Assembly (NCBI GenBank): GCA_023440825.1
Contig: JAEXRL010000003.1
Coordinates: 1 to 64,000 of the forward strand
Reading direction: 5' to 3'
From: Pseudomonadota bacterium
Lineage (GTDB): Bacteria; Pseudomonadota; Gammaproteobacteria; Burkholderiales; Burkholderiaceae_B
DNA: 64,000 bases
The translations under genes and the position numbers were made by a program. Below, piece by piece: positions 8,737-17,732 of the stretch (position 1 is the stretch's first letter; each line of letters begins with the position of its first letter). Below the pieces are notes generated by a model that had not been told where the DNA came from, ran no database searches, and was given only the letters and a program-made list of their open reading frames with translations.

Positions 8737-9942
8737 CTATGCAGCGTCCTGGCCCACCACTTGGGCTAGAGCCTGCACAAAGTACTCAAGATTCTCTTCG
8801 TTCAAACCCGGCATGCTGATACGTCCGGAATCAATAATGTACACCCCATGATCCTGGCGCAAAGCCTCTAACTGAGCCAAGCTTAGTCCGGTGTAACAGA
8901 ACATGCCGCTTTGCCGTACAAAATAACTACTGTCGTAATGCGGGGCAATCGCCTGCAAGCGCTCGTGCGCCTTCTGACGCATGGCTGCAATACGTTGACG
9001 CATTTTTTCAACTTCTGCCTGCCATTGGGCAAACAACTCGGGCTCGGCCAGCACCGTAGCAATCGCCTGCCCACCATGAGAGGGAGGATTGGAATAAATG
9101 CGACGCACCACGGCCTGTAATTGCCCCAGTACACGCTTTGCTTCATCTGCGCTTTGGCACACTACCGATAAGCTACCGCAGCGCTCTGCATAGTAGGAAA
9201 AGTTTTTAGAAAAGGAACTGGCCACAAAAAAGCTTAGTCCCGCATCGACCATGGCACGAATGGCAAAAGCATCCTCGTCCAGGCTGCGCCCAAATCCTTG
9301 ATACGCCATATCAACAAAAGCGATTAGACGCTGCTTGCGTAAAAGCTCAATCAACTCGAGCCACTGTGCATCATTCAGATCAGCACCAGTAGGGTTATGA
9401 CAGCAAGGGTGCAACAGCACCAGACTGAACTCAGGCAAAGCGCCAATATCGGCCATCATGCCCTCGAAGTCCACACCTTGCGTGCGGGCATCATAGTAAC
9501 GGTAAGAATGGGTAGGAATGCCAGCGCCCTGAAAGATGGCATGGTGATTGTCCCAGGCTGGATCGCTAATCCACATTTCACTATTCGGGTACGCAATATG
9601 CAAGAAGTCGCCCCCGACCTTTAAAGCACCTGTTCCACCCAAGGTCTGTATGGTAGCCACCCGACCTTCGGCCAACGCTGCACTATCGGCACCAAAAATC
9701 AGCTTTTGCACTTGCTCTCTATAGCTGGCTAAGCCTTCCATGGGCAAATAAGCACGGGGCAAATTTTTCTGTGCCCACATATCCTCAGCACGACGCGCCA
9801 CCTCCAGCACAGGCAATCGCCCCTGATCGTCATAATACAAACCCACAGTCAGGTTTACTTTTTTCTCACGTGGATCCGCCTGATGTGCTTCGCTTATACG
9901 AAAAATAGGGTCGCCACCAAATGCCGGGATATGCTGAAACAT
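8737..9942 (-). CDS. Aromatic amino acid / aspartate aminotransferase (class I, PLP)
   Basis: PLP-dependent aminotransferase of the AspC/TyrB group, 401 residues from the chosen ATG at 9942, which has GAGGA seven bases upstream; an in-frame GTG five codons earlier would overlap that site. Seen: the N-terminal FGGDPIFRISEAH, the HPCCHNPTGADL block, the YQGFG segment, and the PLP lysine in SSFSKNFSYYAERCG (about residue 250), followed by the SNPPSHGGQAI motif. It likely transfers amino groups between 2-oxoglutarate and aromatic amino acids or aspartate. Tight end-to-end spacing with the LysR gene appears incidental. Whether it serves tyrosine/phenylalanine, aspartate or even histidine transamination cannot be told. 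Confidence 0.9.
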   Translation of the reverse strand: MFQHIPAFGGDPIFRISEAHQADPREKKVNLTVGLYYDDQGRLPVLEVARRAEDMWAQKNLPRAYLPMEGLASYREQVQKLIFGADSAALAEGRVATIQTLGGTGALKVGGDFLHIAYPNSEMWISDPAWDNHHAIFQGAGIPTHSYRYYDARTQGVDFEGMMADIGALPEFSLVLLHPCCHNPTGADLNDAQWLELIELLRKQRLIAFVDMAYQGFGRSLDEDAFAIRAMVDAGLSFFVASSFSKNFSYYAERCGSLSVVCQSADEAKRVLGQLQAVVRRIYSNPPSHGGQAIATVLAEPELFAQWQAEVEKMRQRIAAMRQKAHERLQAIAPHYDSSYFVRQSGMFCYTGLSLAQLEALRQDHGVYIIDSGRISMPGLNEENLEYFVQALAQVVGQDAA

Positions 9943-10239
9943 CAAATTTGTCCTCACTTAAATAAAAAAAATGCAGCCATCAACGCCTAACGCTCAGCGA
10001 GCCGGGCAGCATCTCCACCACAATACATTGTTTTACGCCATGATATACGCAAGTCAGGCCAGACGGCTCACGGTATCTACACAAAGGCAGAAATACGCTA
10101 CATTTGCCCGCGGCTCTAGGTGCTGCTTACGCCTTAGGGCCACGCAAGGACAAAATACGTCAAGCTACTCACTTAGCCATTCATTTATCACATCAGACAG
10201 TTAAGATAAGAGCCTGTATCGTATTTTTAGGAGTCAAGC
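9943..10239. other. Intergenic region without a recognisable gene
   Basis: Holds the divergent start regions of the aminotransferase and the phosphatase. There are short open frames on the plus strand, but none has a ribosome site or protein-like character. I see no strong hairpin or repeat. Confidence 0.5.
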
Positions 10240-10992
10240 GTGTCCTTACCTACCCACCTTCAGGCTTGCCCTTTGCGTGGAGCCAGCAACTTCCGTGATA
10301 TTGGCGGTTATGCAACCGCTCAGGGTTCTGTTGTTACCGGGCGTATCTTTCGCTCCGACCAAATTGCTGACCTCGACGCACCCGACCTCGGTTACCTGCA
10401 GCAATTAGGGATTAGCCATGCCCTAGACTTTCGCGGTAGCTTCGAATTACAACGCTCACCCTATCACTACGATTTCATACAACGTGAGCAGCTGAGCATC
10501 GAACCTACTATTGTTCAGGATTTGGGCAGCATCATGCAGGCTGAACGCGGACAGTTAACGGCGCAGCAAGCCAGTCAGGTCATGCAAAAAACATACATTG
10601 AATTTGTCCAGCATCACAGCGCACAGTTTGCCCGTGTCTTTGATCAGTTACTGAATACTGACCAAGCCTTGCTCATGCACTGCACGGCTGGCAAAGACCG
10701 CACAGGGTTTGCCGTGGCCTTGGTGCACAGCGCTCTAGGCGTGGCACCAGACGACATCATGCACGACTATATGTTGTCTCTGGACTACTTCCAGCGCCCT
10801 GATTTAGAGGATAATCGTGGACTGAGCGAAGAGGTGCTGGATGTCGTATGGGGTGTGCAGCCCGAATTTTTACAGGCTGCGTTCACACAAGCCACCCAGC
10901 AATACGGCTCGGTGCAAAACTATTTGCAGCAAGCGCTAGGCCTGGATGAAAACCGCCAAGCAGCACTGCGTGAGCGCTATCTAAGTAACTAG
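10240..10992 (+). CDS. Tyrosine/serine protein phosphatase (Y_phosphatase3 family)
   Basis: Dual-specificity-like phosphatase of 250 residues. The catalytic P-loop HCTAGKDRTG (C-x5-R) is near residues 147-156, and the family's N-terminal RGASNFRDIGGY is present, as is FRSDQIADL. Such proteins, including the MptpB-like group, dephosphorylate phosphotyrosine, phosphoserine or phosphoinositides; the target here is unknown. The start is a GTG with TAGGAG seven bases upstream. Its TAG stop overlaps the convergent stop of the next gene through a shared CTAG. Confidence 0.88.
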   Translation: MSLPTHLQACPLRGASNFRDIGGYATAQGSVVTGRIFRSDQIADLDAPDLGYLQQLGISHALDFRGSFELQRSPYHYDFIQREQLSIEPTIVQDLGSIMQAERGQLTAQQASQVMQKTYIEFVQHHSAQFARVFDQLLNTDQALLMHCTAGKDRTGFAVALVHSALGVAPDDIMHDYMLSLDYFQRPDLEDNRGLSEEVLDVVWGVQPEFLQAAFTQATQQYGSVQNYLQQALGLDENRQAALRERYLSN

Positions 10993-12074
10993 GCATCAGA
11001 TAAACTCCAGCGACGCTGTAGCGACACACTTTTACCCAGTATATTTACCCAGCTACGCTCATCGTGAATGGTGGTAAATAAAGGAACCGTATATTTAGGT
11101 TCTATCATGTTTACCACCCAACGCAGATCGCTTAAGCGTGGGTGTACATTCCAACGTAGCACATGACTCCCTTTAGGAGCATGGGGCGCCACATAGCCGG
11201 TATGGATCAGATAGCGTTGCGTAGCATCTGGAATGAACTGACCAACATCCAACTGGCTTTGGCGTATCAAATTTCCGGCTACCCCGCCTATGCCATCCGA
11301 CTCCCCTGCTAAGACCAGATGCGCCTGAGGATTGAACTGCGCAGCCTTAGGCATCATTTCACGCAGTTGCTGCTTGATACCCGGCAGCAAGGTATCACCG
11401 CCCTCGTACACCAGACGCGTCAGGCTTTCGTAGCAGCTCGGATCCAAAGACCAATCATCAAAACCGGCCTGATGCCGCCACAATGCAATTTCCACAGCAC
11501 GTCCGGAAGGCGGCACAGGCAATAAGGCCGGTTTTTCTAGTAATAATAGCTCTAGGGTTTCAGAGGCCAGATTACGGGTTTGATCGTATAGGCCATAGGT
11601 GGCATCCAGTAAGGCCAGCTCCGCGCTAGGCGGCACATCAAAAGGAAATAGTAAGGACTCGCAAGAAAAGTCGCCACTGTAAAAAATTCCTCCCGCCACA
11701 TCCAGATGCAGCCAGAGCCCGCCTAATGCATGGCCCGAACGCCCTGTCTGGATAGCCACACCATTAATGTACGTAACACCCTGCATAGGTAGCTCGCGCC
11801 AGATACGACCAGGCGGCAAACAACGGGCAGTCGCCGCACTGGCATAAATAGGGATATGTTCAGGCAAGTACTCCAGCCCACCCGCATGGTCTCGCTGATC
11901 CTGAGTTAGTACCACTGCATCGACACATAAATTACGATACCAAGTGCAGTGCTGTTCCGGGTGTAACGCTCCCCCGGCATCTAGCAATAAGCGCAAACCT
12001 CTGGCTTCTACCAACACGGCCGCCGGACTTTTTTCTCCCAAGCCACTTAACACCGTAACGTGCGCTTGACTCAT
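10989..12074 (-). CDS. Metallo-beta-lactamase-fold protein with altered metal motif (RNase J/CPSF-like)
   Basis: 361 residues from the ATG at 12074, which has an AGGGAGG site; the frame is open 26 codons further upstream without a better site. The fold signature is clear: LLLDAGG near residue 30, SGHALGG, FYSGDFS and a C-terminal TVPLFTT segment as in beta-CASP/RNA-processing exonuclease-like proteins. The canonical HxHxDH metal motif, however, reads Q58-D-Q60-R-D62-H63, so two metal-ligand histidines are glutamines. Zinc binding and nuclease activity may be lost or changed. It ends in a CTAG overlap with the convergent phosphatase. Confidence 0.75.
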   Translation of the reverse strand: MSQAHVTVLSGLGEKSPAAVLVEARGLRLLLDAGGALHPEQHCTWYRNLCVDAVVLTQDQRDHAGGLEYLPEHIPIYASAATARCLPPGRIWRELPMQGVTYINGVAIQTGRSGHALGGLWLHLDVAGGIFYSGDFSCESLLFPFDVPPSAELALLDATYGLYDQTRNLASETLELLLLEKPALLPVPPSGRAVEIALWRHQAGFDDWSLDPSCYESLTRLVYEGGDTLLPGIKQQLREMMPKAAQFNPQAHLVLAGESDGIGGVAGNLIRQSQLDVGQFIPDATQRYLIHTGYVAPHAPKGSHVLRWNVHPRLSDLRWVVNMIEPKYTVPLFTTIHDERSWVNILGKSVSLQRRWSLSDA

Positions 12075-12540
12075 TACCGCCTCCCTCTGTGTCGAGCCGG
12101 CACCCGCCGTGCACACTGCCCGTACCAACCCTGCACAGACCCACTGCCACATACGCTGACTGTTATTTTCTCATTCATAGCACCCTACCTTTAGCCTTAC
12201 TGTAAAGGCCATGCTTAGCGCGTCAGCCCAAATACCCGTAGTGACAGAAGTTCTTGCCCACACCATTCCCCTAGCTCTCGCGCATCATTTCGGTATTCAG
12301 AAACGACATGCTGTGATCGCGCGAAATGACAATTTCTTATGCTGTTCAGAATAAACAAGCCGCTTTGCAGCCACGTTAAGGATTTGTTGCTCATACATGA
12401 CAAACACTCGCGATATTTCTCTACTGGCTAGTACCGTGCCTCCTACACAAAAAAGGCGCCCCTCAAGGCGCCTGGCTGATAAAGCGTGGAACAGGATTAG
12501 ATAAGCCGCCCCACGACACCTGCGTGGGGCCTGGGGCATA
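12075..12540. other. Intergenic region, about 460 bases, two hairpins
   Basis: Separates two minus-strand genes. It holds the terminator of the ferritin-like gene (12449-12473) and, next to that gene's stop, a second hairpin with 8-bp arms (GCCCCACG 12508-12515, CGTGGGGC 12523-12530). An 86-residue minus-strand frame at 12297-12557 is not convincing: it runs through both hairpins and has no ribosome site. Nothing else is recognised. Confidence 0.5.
12449..12473 (-). terminator. Rho-independent terminator of the ferritin-like gene
   Basis: Arms AGGCGCC (12454-12460) and GGCGCCT (12467-12473) with a six-base loop, followed on the minus strand by six T residues (12449-12454). Confidence 0.85.
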
Positions 12541-13071
12541 CTATTCCAGCAAATCACTCATGTCGTCAGCATGCTCTTCTTCTACCGCCATAATTTCGAT
12601 TAGCATCTGCCGAGTGGTAGGGTCTGTATCCCCAATAATTTCAATCATTTGCCGGTATGATTCGATCGCAATACGCTCAGCAATGAGATTAGCTTTAATC
12701 ATTTCCTTGATGTCTTCACTATCGTCATATTCCGCATGACTGCGCTCAGTCAATATGGCCGGATTAAAGTCGGGCAGGCCATTTAGCTGCACAATACGCT
12801 CAGCAATTCGATCAGCATGCTCTGCTTCTTGTTGAGCATGCTCTAAAAACTCGGCCTTAATCGCTTCATTATTTAATCCCGTAGCCGTGAAATAGTGCCG
12901 CTTGTACCGCATCACACAGACTAACTCCGTCGCCAGGGCATCATTGAGCAAGCCAATTATTTTCTCCCTGTCGCCTTGATAACCAGAAGACACGGCCCCC
13001 TCTTGGACATGTTTACGTGCAGCGGCACGTATGGCTTGCACATCAATACTGTTTGTCTTGTTTTGACTCAT
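12541..13071 (-). CDS. Ferritin-like di-iron protein (bacterioferritin/Dps superfamily)
   Basis: A 176-residue four-helix ferritin-like protein. Di-iron ligands are visible as glutamates and histidines spaced as in bacterioferritin: E in LNDALATELV, E and H in AQQEAEHADRI, E in LIAERIAIE, and EEEH in MAVEEEHADD near the C-terminus. It likely stores or detoxifies iron. An N-terminal extension of about 35 residues precedes the first helix, and I see no obvious heme-binding methionine, so it may be a non-heme variant. The ATG has GGAG eight bases upstream. It stands alone, with its own terminator. Confidence 0.85.
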   Translation of the reverse strand: MSQNKTNSIDVQAIRAAARKHVQEGAVSSGYQGDREKIIGLLNDALATELVCVMRYKRHYFTATGLNNEAIKAEFLEHAQQEAEHADRIAERIVQLNGLPDFNPAILTERSHAEYDDSEDIKEMIKANLIAERIAIESYRQMIEIIGDTDPTTRQMLIEIMAVEEEHADDMSDLLE

Positions 13072-13384
13072 GGCTGCTCTCCGTTCTATTTAAGGTAGTA
13101 AAACGGTGACACGACAGTTGGCCTTGCGCATGCCCCTGCTCATGACAAGGGGAGATTGGCAGCCAAGCTGTGCGCCACTGGACTTACCATGGTAGGAAAG
13201 CTACGACCTACTGCCTAGCCTGAAGCTTAAGCATATTTATCTATTTGTACGTAAAAAAAAGCCGCTGCCTTGGTTAAAAAACCAAGACAGCGGCATCTAG
13301 TCATGCTGATGTCAGCTTAGCGGCACATTTAACTGTTGTGTTATGTAACAGTTTTTGCTGCCCCAAGCCCTAGGCAGACAGCGA
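13072..13384. other. Intergenic region with the gabD terminator
   Basis: About 310 bases upstream of the ferritin-like gene. It contains the gabD terminator (13253-13294) and a weaker hairpin (AACTGTT 13331-13337, AACAGTT 13347-13353, then plus-strand T residues). No gene was recognised. Confidence 0.5.
13253..13294 (-). terminator. Rho-independent terminator downstream of gabD
   Basis: Long stem with arms 13261-13273 (GCCGCTGCCTTGG) and 13282-13294 (CCAAGACAGCGGC), one mismatch, followed on the minus strand by eight T residues (13253-13260). Confidence 0.9.
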
Positions 13385-14845
13385 TTACAAGCCACCTAGG
13401 CTGATATATTTCATATTCAGGTATTCATCCAGCCCATGAGTTGAACCCTCACGGCCTAAACCACTTTCTTTTACACCACCGAAAGGCGCCACTTCTGTAG
13501 TGATAATACCGTCGTTCACGCCGACCATGCCATATTCCAAGGCTTCGCTGACCCTGAACGTACGCGCCAGATCGCGCGTATAGATATACGCCGCTAATCC
13601 ATATTGCGTACTATTGGCAGCATCAATCACCTCGGCCTCATCGCTGAACCGGAACAAGGGGGACACTGGGCCAAACGTTTCATCCTGCGCCACCTGCATT
13701 TGTGCTGTCACATCCGCCAGCACGGTGGGTTGGAAAAACCCATGACCTAAAGCATGGCGTTGACCACCTGTTAACACCTTAGCCCCTTTACCCACTGCAT
13801 CGGCAATATGCTCTTCCACCTTTTGCACGGCCGCCTCGTTAATCAGTGGACCTTGCTCAACGCCGGCATCAAAGCCATTGCCCACTTTGAGTTGTTCAAC
13901 GCGCTTCACCAATTTTTTAGCAAACTCATCATACACACTGTCGTGCACATAAAAACGGTTAGTGCACACGCAGGTCTGGCCAGAGTTACGATACTTAGCC
14001 GCAATCGCCCCTTCAACCGCCTTATCCAGATCCGCGTCTTCAAAGACGATAAACGGCGCATTACCACCTAGCTCTAAAGAAACGCGCTTCATGGTGTTGG
14101 CAGATTGCTCATACAACAATTTGCCTACACGCGTGGAACCTGTGAAGGTGATCTTGCGTACCAGTGCATTAGACGTTAGCTCCCCGCCTATGGCTACAGC
14201 ATCACCAGTCACAATGTTCACCACACCTGCTGGTAAACCAACCTGCTCGGCCAGCACTCCCCAAGCCAAACCACAATATGGTGTGAACTCAGACGGCTTC
14301 ACAATAATCGAGCACCCGGCTGCCAGGGCCGCCCCCATCTTGCGCGCAATCATAGAGAAAGGAAAGTTCCAAGGCGTGATAGCACCCACTACACCGACCG
14401 GCTCACGGCTAACCATGATGCGACGATCTTTCCAAGGTGAGGGGATCAGCTCACCATTGACGCGCAGTGCTTCTTCAGCGAACCACTGAATATACGCGGC
14501 TCCAATCATGACCTCACCCTTGGCCTCTGCCAAAGGCTTACCTTGCTCCAGGGTCAACAAGGCAGCCAAATCATCGGCATTGGTACGAATACGCTGAGCC
14601 ATGTCTTGCAGCAGCTTTGCACGTTCGGCCGCGGTGGTCGCTGACCAGGCAACAAACGCCTTTTGCGCAGACTCAATCGCCAGCTTCGTCTCAGCAGCAC
14701 CAACATGTGGAATATGACCGATAGTCTGTCCATCTGCGGGGTTTACTACTGCCACAGTTTGTCCGTTCTGAGCGGCTAGCCACTGTCCATTGATATAGTT
14801 TGCTTCTTTGAACCACACCGAGTTTGTTGTGTTTGCCAACTTCAT
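13385..14845 (-). CDS. gabD: NAD(P)-dependent succinate-semialdehyde dehydrogenase
   Basis: Aldehyde dehydrogenase superfamily, 486 residues, closest in style to GabD: ITPWNFPFSMIARK near residue 150, FTGSTRVGK near 230, the glutamate in LELGGNAPFIVF near 255, and the catalytic cysteine in NSGQTCVCTNR near 290. It oxidises succinate semialdehyde to succinate, or a related semialdehyde. No gabT or gabP lies beside it; it stands opposite an IclR regulator with an operator-like repeat between them. The start is odd: AGGAGG sits one base before the ATG, whereas a TTG two codons later is seven bases away and could be the real start. Confidence 0.9.
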   Translation of the reverse strand: MKLANTTNSVWFKEANYINGQWLAAQNGQTVAVVNPADGQTIGHIPHVGAAETKLAIESAQKAFVAWSATTAAERAKLLQDMAQRIRTNADDLAALLTLEQGKPLAEAKGEVMIGAAYIQWFAEEALRVNGELIPSPWKDRRIMVSREPVGVVGAITPWNFPFSMIARKMGAALAAGCSIIVKPSEFTPYCGLAWGVLAEQVGLPAGVVNIVTGDAVAIGGELTSNALVRKITFTGSTRVGKLLYEQSANTMKRVSLELGGNAPFIVFEDADLDKAVEGAIAAKYRNSGQTCVCTNRFYVHDSVYDEFAKKLVKRVEQLKVGNGFDAGVEQGPLINEAAVQKVEEHIADAVGKGAKVLTGGQRHALGHGFFQPTVLADVTAQMQVAQDETFGPVSPLFRFSDEAEVIDAANSTQYGLAAYIYTRDLARTFRVSEALEYGMVGVNDGIITTEVAPFGGVKESGLGREGSTHGLDEYLNMKYISLGGL

Positions 14846-14923
14846 TCCTCCTTATTCGGATATCAAATAAACTAAACGCGTGATACCCAAGCGACAGAAA
14901 AATAAGTTTGGGCTACACTAATC

Positions 14924-14948
14924 GTTCAATATGCTGAACATTGTTCAG
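14924..14948. promoter_or_regulatory. Three alternating half-sites (GTTCA / TGAAC / GTTCA), candidate IclR operator
   Basis: GTTCA at 14924-14928, TGAAC at 14935-14939 and GTTCA at 14943-14947. The last two form a perfect 15-base palindrome CTGAACATTGTTCAG (14934-14948). It lies between divergent gabD and the iclR-type gene, about 50 bases before the latter's start. The regulator assignment is inferred from position. Confidence 0.6.
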
Positions 14949-14994
14949 AAACTCACATAGCTGCATACTACCATAGAAGAAATACCTATTTGCC

Positions 14995-15780
14995 ATGACA
15001 AAACAAAAAATAGAAACTAAAAAAGTAAGCGTACCCGCCCTAGAACGCGCCAGTCGCTTACTGGATTTAGTCGCTACCCAACATGAACCTCTGGCACTGA
15101 GCGATGCGGCACGAAGCTTAGATTTAGCTAAAAGTAGTGTACATAGCCTGTATCAAAGCCTGACCGAGCTAGGTTTGTTAGAACGTAGCGGGACAGGCGT
15201 AGTGATAGGCAGCAAAGCAGTGGCCTGGGCTCATGCGTTTTTGAATCGATCTGACCTGGCCTCAGAGTTCGTGCAATTCTGGAACACCTTGAATGAGCCC
15301 TGCAATGAAACCGTCACCTTAACCATACTCGATGGGCAGGACGTGATTTATGTCGCCTCGCAGGCGGGCATTGATCCGATAAGTATTAATTTCAAAATAG
15401 GCATGCGTCTGCCTGCCATTTTCACCGCGACTGGCAAAGCCATACTTAGCACCTTACCGAGCAACACCCTACAACAGGATTACGCAAACGGACTGCCCGC
15501 GCCACTCACCCCATATTCGGTCAATACCCTGCCAAGCCTGCAAGCAGAATTAGCTTTTGTGCGGGAACGTGGATTTTCAATCGATAAACAACAAGTGCGT
15601 AGCAACTTGGTGTGCTTGGGTGCCCCGATTTATAGTTTTTCATCCGGCACCCAAGCCGTAGGCGGCATAGCCTTAAGCATTCAAGCTACCAGCCTGGATG
15701 AGCACACCAAGAATGAACTCAGTGAAAAAGTCATGCGCTATGCACAAGGCTTGTCTCAGAGGCTGGGGGCTAACAAATAG
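14995..15780 (+). CDS. IclR-family transcriptional regulator
   Basis: 261 residues: an N-terminal winged helix (about residues 12-75, VSVPALERASRLLDLV then LAKSSVHSLYQSLTELGLL) and a C-terminal effector domain with typical IclR features (GMRLPAIFTATGKAILS, near 145-160, and RGFSIDKQQ near 190). Divergent transcription from gabD and the shared repeat suggest it controls gabD. No strong ribosome site is seen. It ends three bases from the convergent ssb stop. Confidence 0.88.
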   Translation: MTKQKIETKKVSVPALERASRLLDLVATQHEPLALSDAARSLDLAKSSVHSLYQSLTELGLLERSGTGVVIGSKAVAWAHAFLNRSDLASEFVQFWNTLNEPCNETVTLTILDGQDVIYVASQAGIDPISINFKIGMRLPAIFTATGKAILSTLPSNTLQQDYANGLPAPLTPYSVNTLPSLQAELAFVRERGFSIDKQQVRSNLVCLGAPIYSFSSGTQAVGGIALSIQATSLDEHTKNELSEKVMRYAQGLSQRLGANK

Positions 15781-15783
15781 TAC

Positions 15784-16281
15784 TTAGAACGGAATATCGT
15801 CTTCCATATCCGCAAAGTTATCGCTGGCAGGCGCTGGCTGACGAGCCGCTTGCTGCTGAGGCGCTTGCTGAGCAGGTGCCTGACGAGGCGCGCGCTGTGG
15901 GGCTGGAGCGCTGTAATCGCCGCCTCCCATGCTATCGCCACCACCATCGCGGCCACCCAGCATTTGCATTTGGTCGGCAATGATTTCGGTGGTGTAGTTA
16001 TCTTTACCGTCTTGGCCCTGCCACTTACGTGTGCGCAAGCGCCCCTCTACATACACGGGTCGACCTTTGCGCAAGTACTCACCTGCGATTTCAGCTAGGC
16101 GGTTGTAAAACACCACGCGATGCCATTCTGTTTCCTCACGGCGCTCGCCCGAGTTACGGTCTTTCCATTGCGAGGTGGTGGCAATGGATATATTGCACAT
16201 TGCTGCCCCTTCCGCGCTGTAACGCACCTCAGGATCACGCCCTAAATTTCCAACTAAAATGACTTTATTAACCGATGCCAT
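15784..16281 (-). CDS. ssb: Single-stranded DNA-binding protein
   Basis: Binds single-stranded DNA in replication, recombination and repair. The OB fold occupies residues 1-110 (MASVNKVILVGNLGRDPEVR, then WHRVVFYNRLAEIAGEYLRKG). A Gln/Ala/Pro-rich linker and the acidic tail DMEDDIPF, which recruits partner proteins, follow. 165 residues is typical. AGGA lies eight bases before the start. The ssb - MFS transporter - uvrA order is, as far as I know, conserved in Alcaligenaceae. Confidence 0.97.
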   Translation of the reverse strand: MASVNKVILVGNLGRDPEVRYSAEGAAMCNISIATTSQWKDRNSGERREETEWHRVVFYNRLAEIAGEYLRKGRPVYVEGRLRTRKWQGQDGKDNYTTEIIADQMQMLGGRDGGGDSMGGGDYSAPAPQRAPRQAPAQQAPQQQAARQPAPASDNFADMEDDIPF

Positions 16282-16405
16282 GATTTTTATCCTGTAATTC
16301 TGAAGATGTGTATAAGCCGTATTATCGACGATTCATAGCCTGATTCAAACTGCTGCGAGACAAACTTGACCTGGGCAGAGCAAAGGCTGGACACCGCCGT
16401 TAGAC

Positions 16406-17617
16406 TTAGTATTTATCCTTGAAGCCTCGAGCAGTAAGCAACCAGACAAGTGTCAGAATACTGCCCAGCCATAAAACATTGCTGCTATTGCTGTAGCGAG
16501 AGAGCAAACCACCCACTAGCCCCCCAGCAAACACTCCCAAAGACTGGGTAGTGTTGTAAAAACCCAAAGCCATGCCTTTGTATTCAGGCGGTGCAACACG
16601 AGACACCAATGAGGGCTGTAAGGCCTCAAGAATATTGAAAGCAATAAAGAACAATATCAGCATGACAATCATGCCTGCCAAGCTATTAGCAACCCAAGGC
16701 ATAAACGCCAATACCAGCATCAACAACAACACCGCCAGCTCTAGCGCTTGCTTATGACACTTGCGCGTTTCGGTGTAGAACACGGCAGGCACCATCAGCA
16801 CAAAGGACACCAAAATAACCGGCAGATACACTTGCCATAAAGAAGCGGAGTCGTAGTTGCCCAAACGAGCCAGGTTACTGGGCACCACAATAAACAAAGA
16901 CATCAGCACAAAGTGCAAACAAAATACACCTAGGTTCAAACGTAGTAAATCTCGATGCCGCAATACAGCAGAGGCTGGCACCTGATTAATCGGGGCCTGC
17001 GCCATGGGGGCCGCTGGCACGACAAACGCAGCAATCAACAAACAAATAAAACCCAGTAAGCTGATAACCCAAAATAAGCCTGATAAGCCAAAGTGACCCA
17101 CCAACACCGGCGACAGCACCAAGGACACAGCAAACGAAATACCAATGGAACCACCCACCATCGCCATGGCTCGTGTGCGCACCTCGGGGCGGGTAGAGTC
17201 TGCTACCCAGGCAGAAATAGCTGCCGAGACCGCCCCCAAACCTTGGATACAACGCCCTACAGTGACCCACTCGATGCTGCTGGCCTGAGCACAAACTATG
17301 CCTCCCAGCACAAACAACACCATGCCTGCAACAATAACAGGACGACGCCCATACTTATCAGAGGCCATACCCAGAGGAATTTGCAATACGGCCTGTGTCA
17401 AACCGTAAGCACCTAAGGCTAGACCCACTTTGGCAGGATCATTGCCACCCACCAAGGTTTGTGCCACCACTGCAAACACAGGTGTGAGTAAAAACAACCC
17501 TAGCATGCGGGAAGCAAATAACAAGGCCAGCAACATACTGGCTTTACGTTCCAGGGCAGTCAAACGCAAACGTACAGGCTGCTCTGGGGGGGATTCAATA
17601 TATGGCTTAGTGCTCAT
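16406..17617 (-). CDS. Major facilitator superfamily transporter
   Basis: About 403 residues with roughly twelve hydrophobic segments. The loop 2-3 motif is GMASDKYGRRPVIVAG, characteristic of the drug/proton antiporter branch (DHA1). It resembles YajR-type transporters in its core but lacks the C-terminal cytoplasmic domain of YajR. The substrate is unknown. The start is uncertain: I used the ATG at 17617, with a weak GAG upstream; the frame is open from 17668. It is divergent from uvrA. Confidence 0.85.
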   Translation of the reverse strand: MSTKPYIESPPEQPVRLRLTALERKASMLLALLFASRMLGLFLLTPVFAVVAQTLVGGNDPAKVGLALGAYGLTQAVLQIPLGMASDKYGRRPVIVAGMVLFVLGGIVCAQASSIEWVTVGRCIQGLGAVSAAISAWVADSTRPEVRTRAMAMVGGSIGISFAVSLVLSPVLVGHFGLSGLFWVISLLGFICLLIAAFVVPAAPMAQAPINQVPASAVLRHRDLLRLNLGVFCLHFVLMSLFIVVPSNLARLGNYDSASLWQVYLPVILVSFVLMVPAVFYTETRKCHKQALELAVLLLMLVLAFMPWVANSLAGMIVMLILFFIAFNILEALQPSLVSRVAPPEYKGMALGFYNTTQSLGVFAGGLVGGLLSRYSNSSNVLWLGSILTLVWLLTARGFKDKY

Positions 17618-17732
17618 TAAAAACTCAATAACAAAACGCATATGAGCCGGTAAACGAAAGCAGTTCACAAAAGAGTCGGCGCAACGCGCTATAGTAGCAA
17701 GTTATCTTGTTGCTTTACCTAAATCAAAACTG

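Noticed and set aside
9971..10298. Two overlapping plus-strand open frames before the phosphatase
   Set aside because: No ribosome site, no recognisable motif, and one overlaps the true phosphatase start.
12297..12557. Small minus-strand gene of 86 codons
   Set aside because: It runs through a terminator and a hairpin, has no ribosome site, and the encoded protein looks unlike a real one.
13962..14489. 175-codon open frame opposite gabD
   Set aside because: Antisense to a strongly conserved gene; composition follows the third-codon pattern of gabD, and there is no ribosome site.
17669..17732. LexA SOS box before uvrA
   Set aside because: No CTGT-N8-ACAG-like sequence is seen in the short gap.
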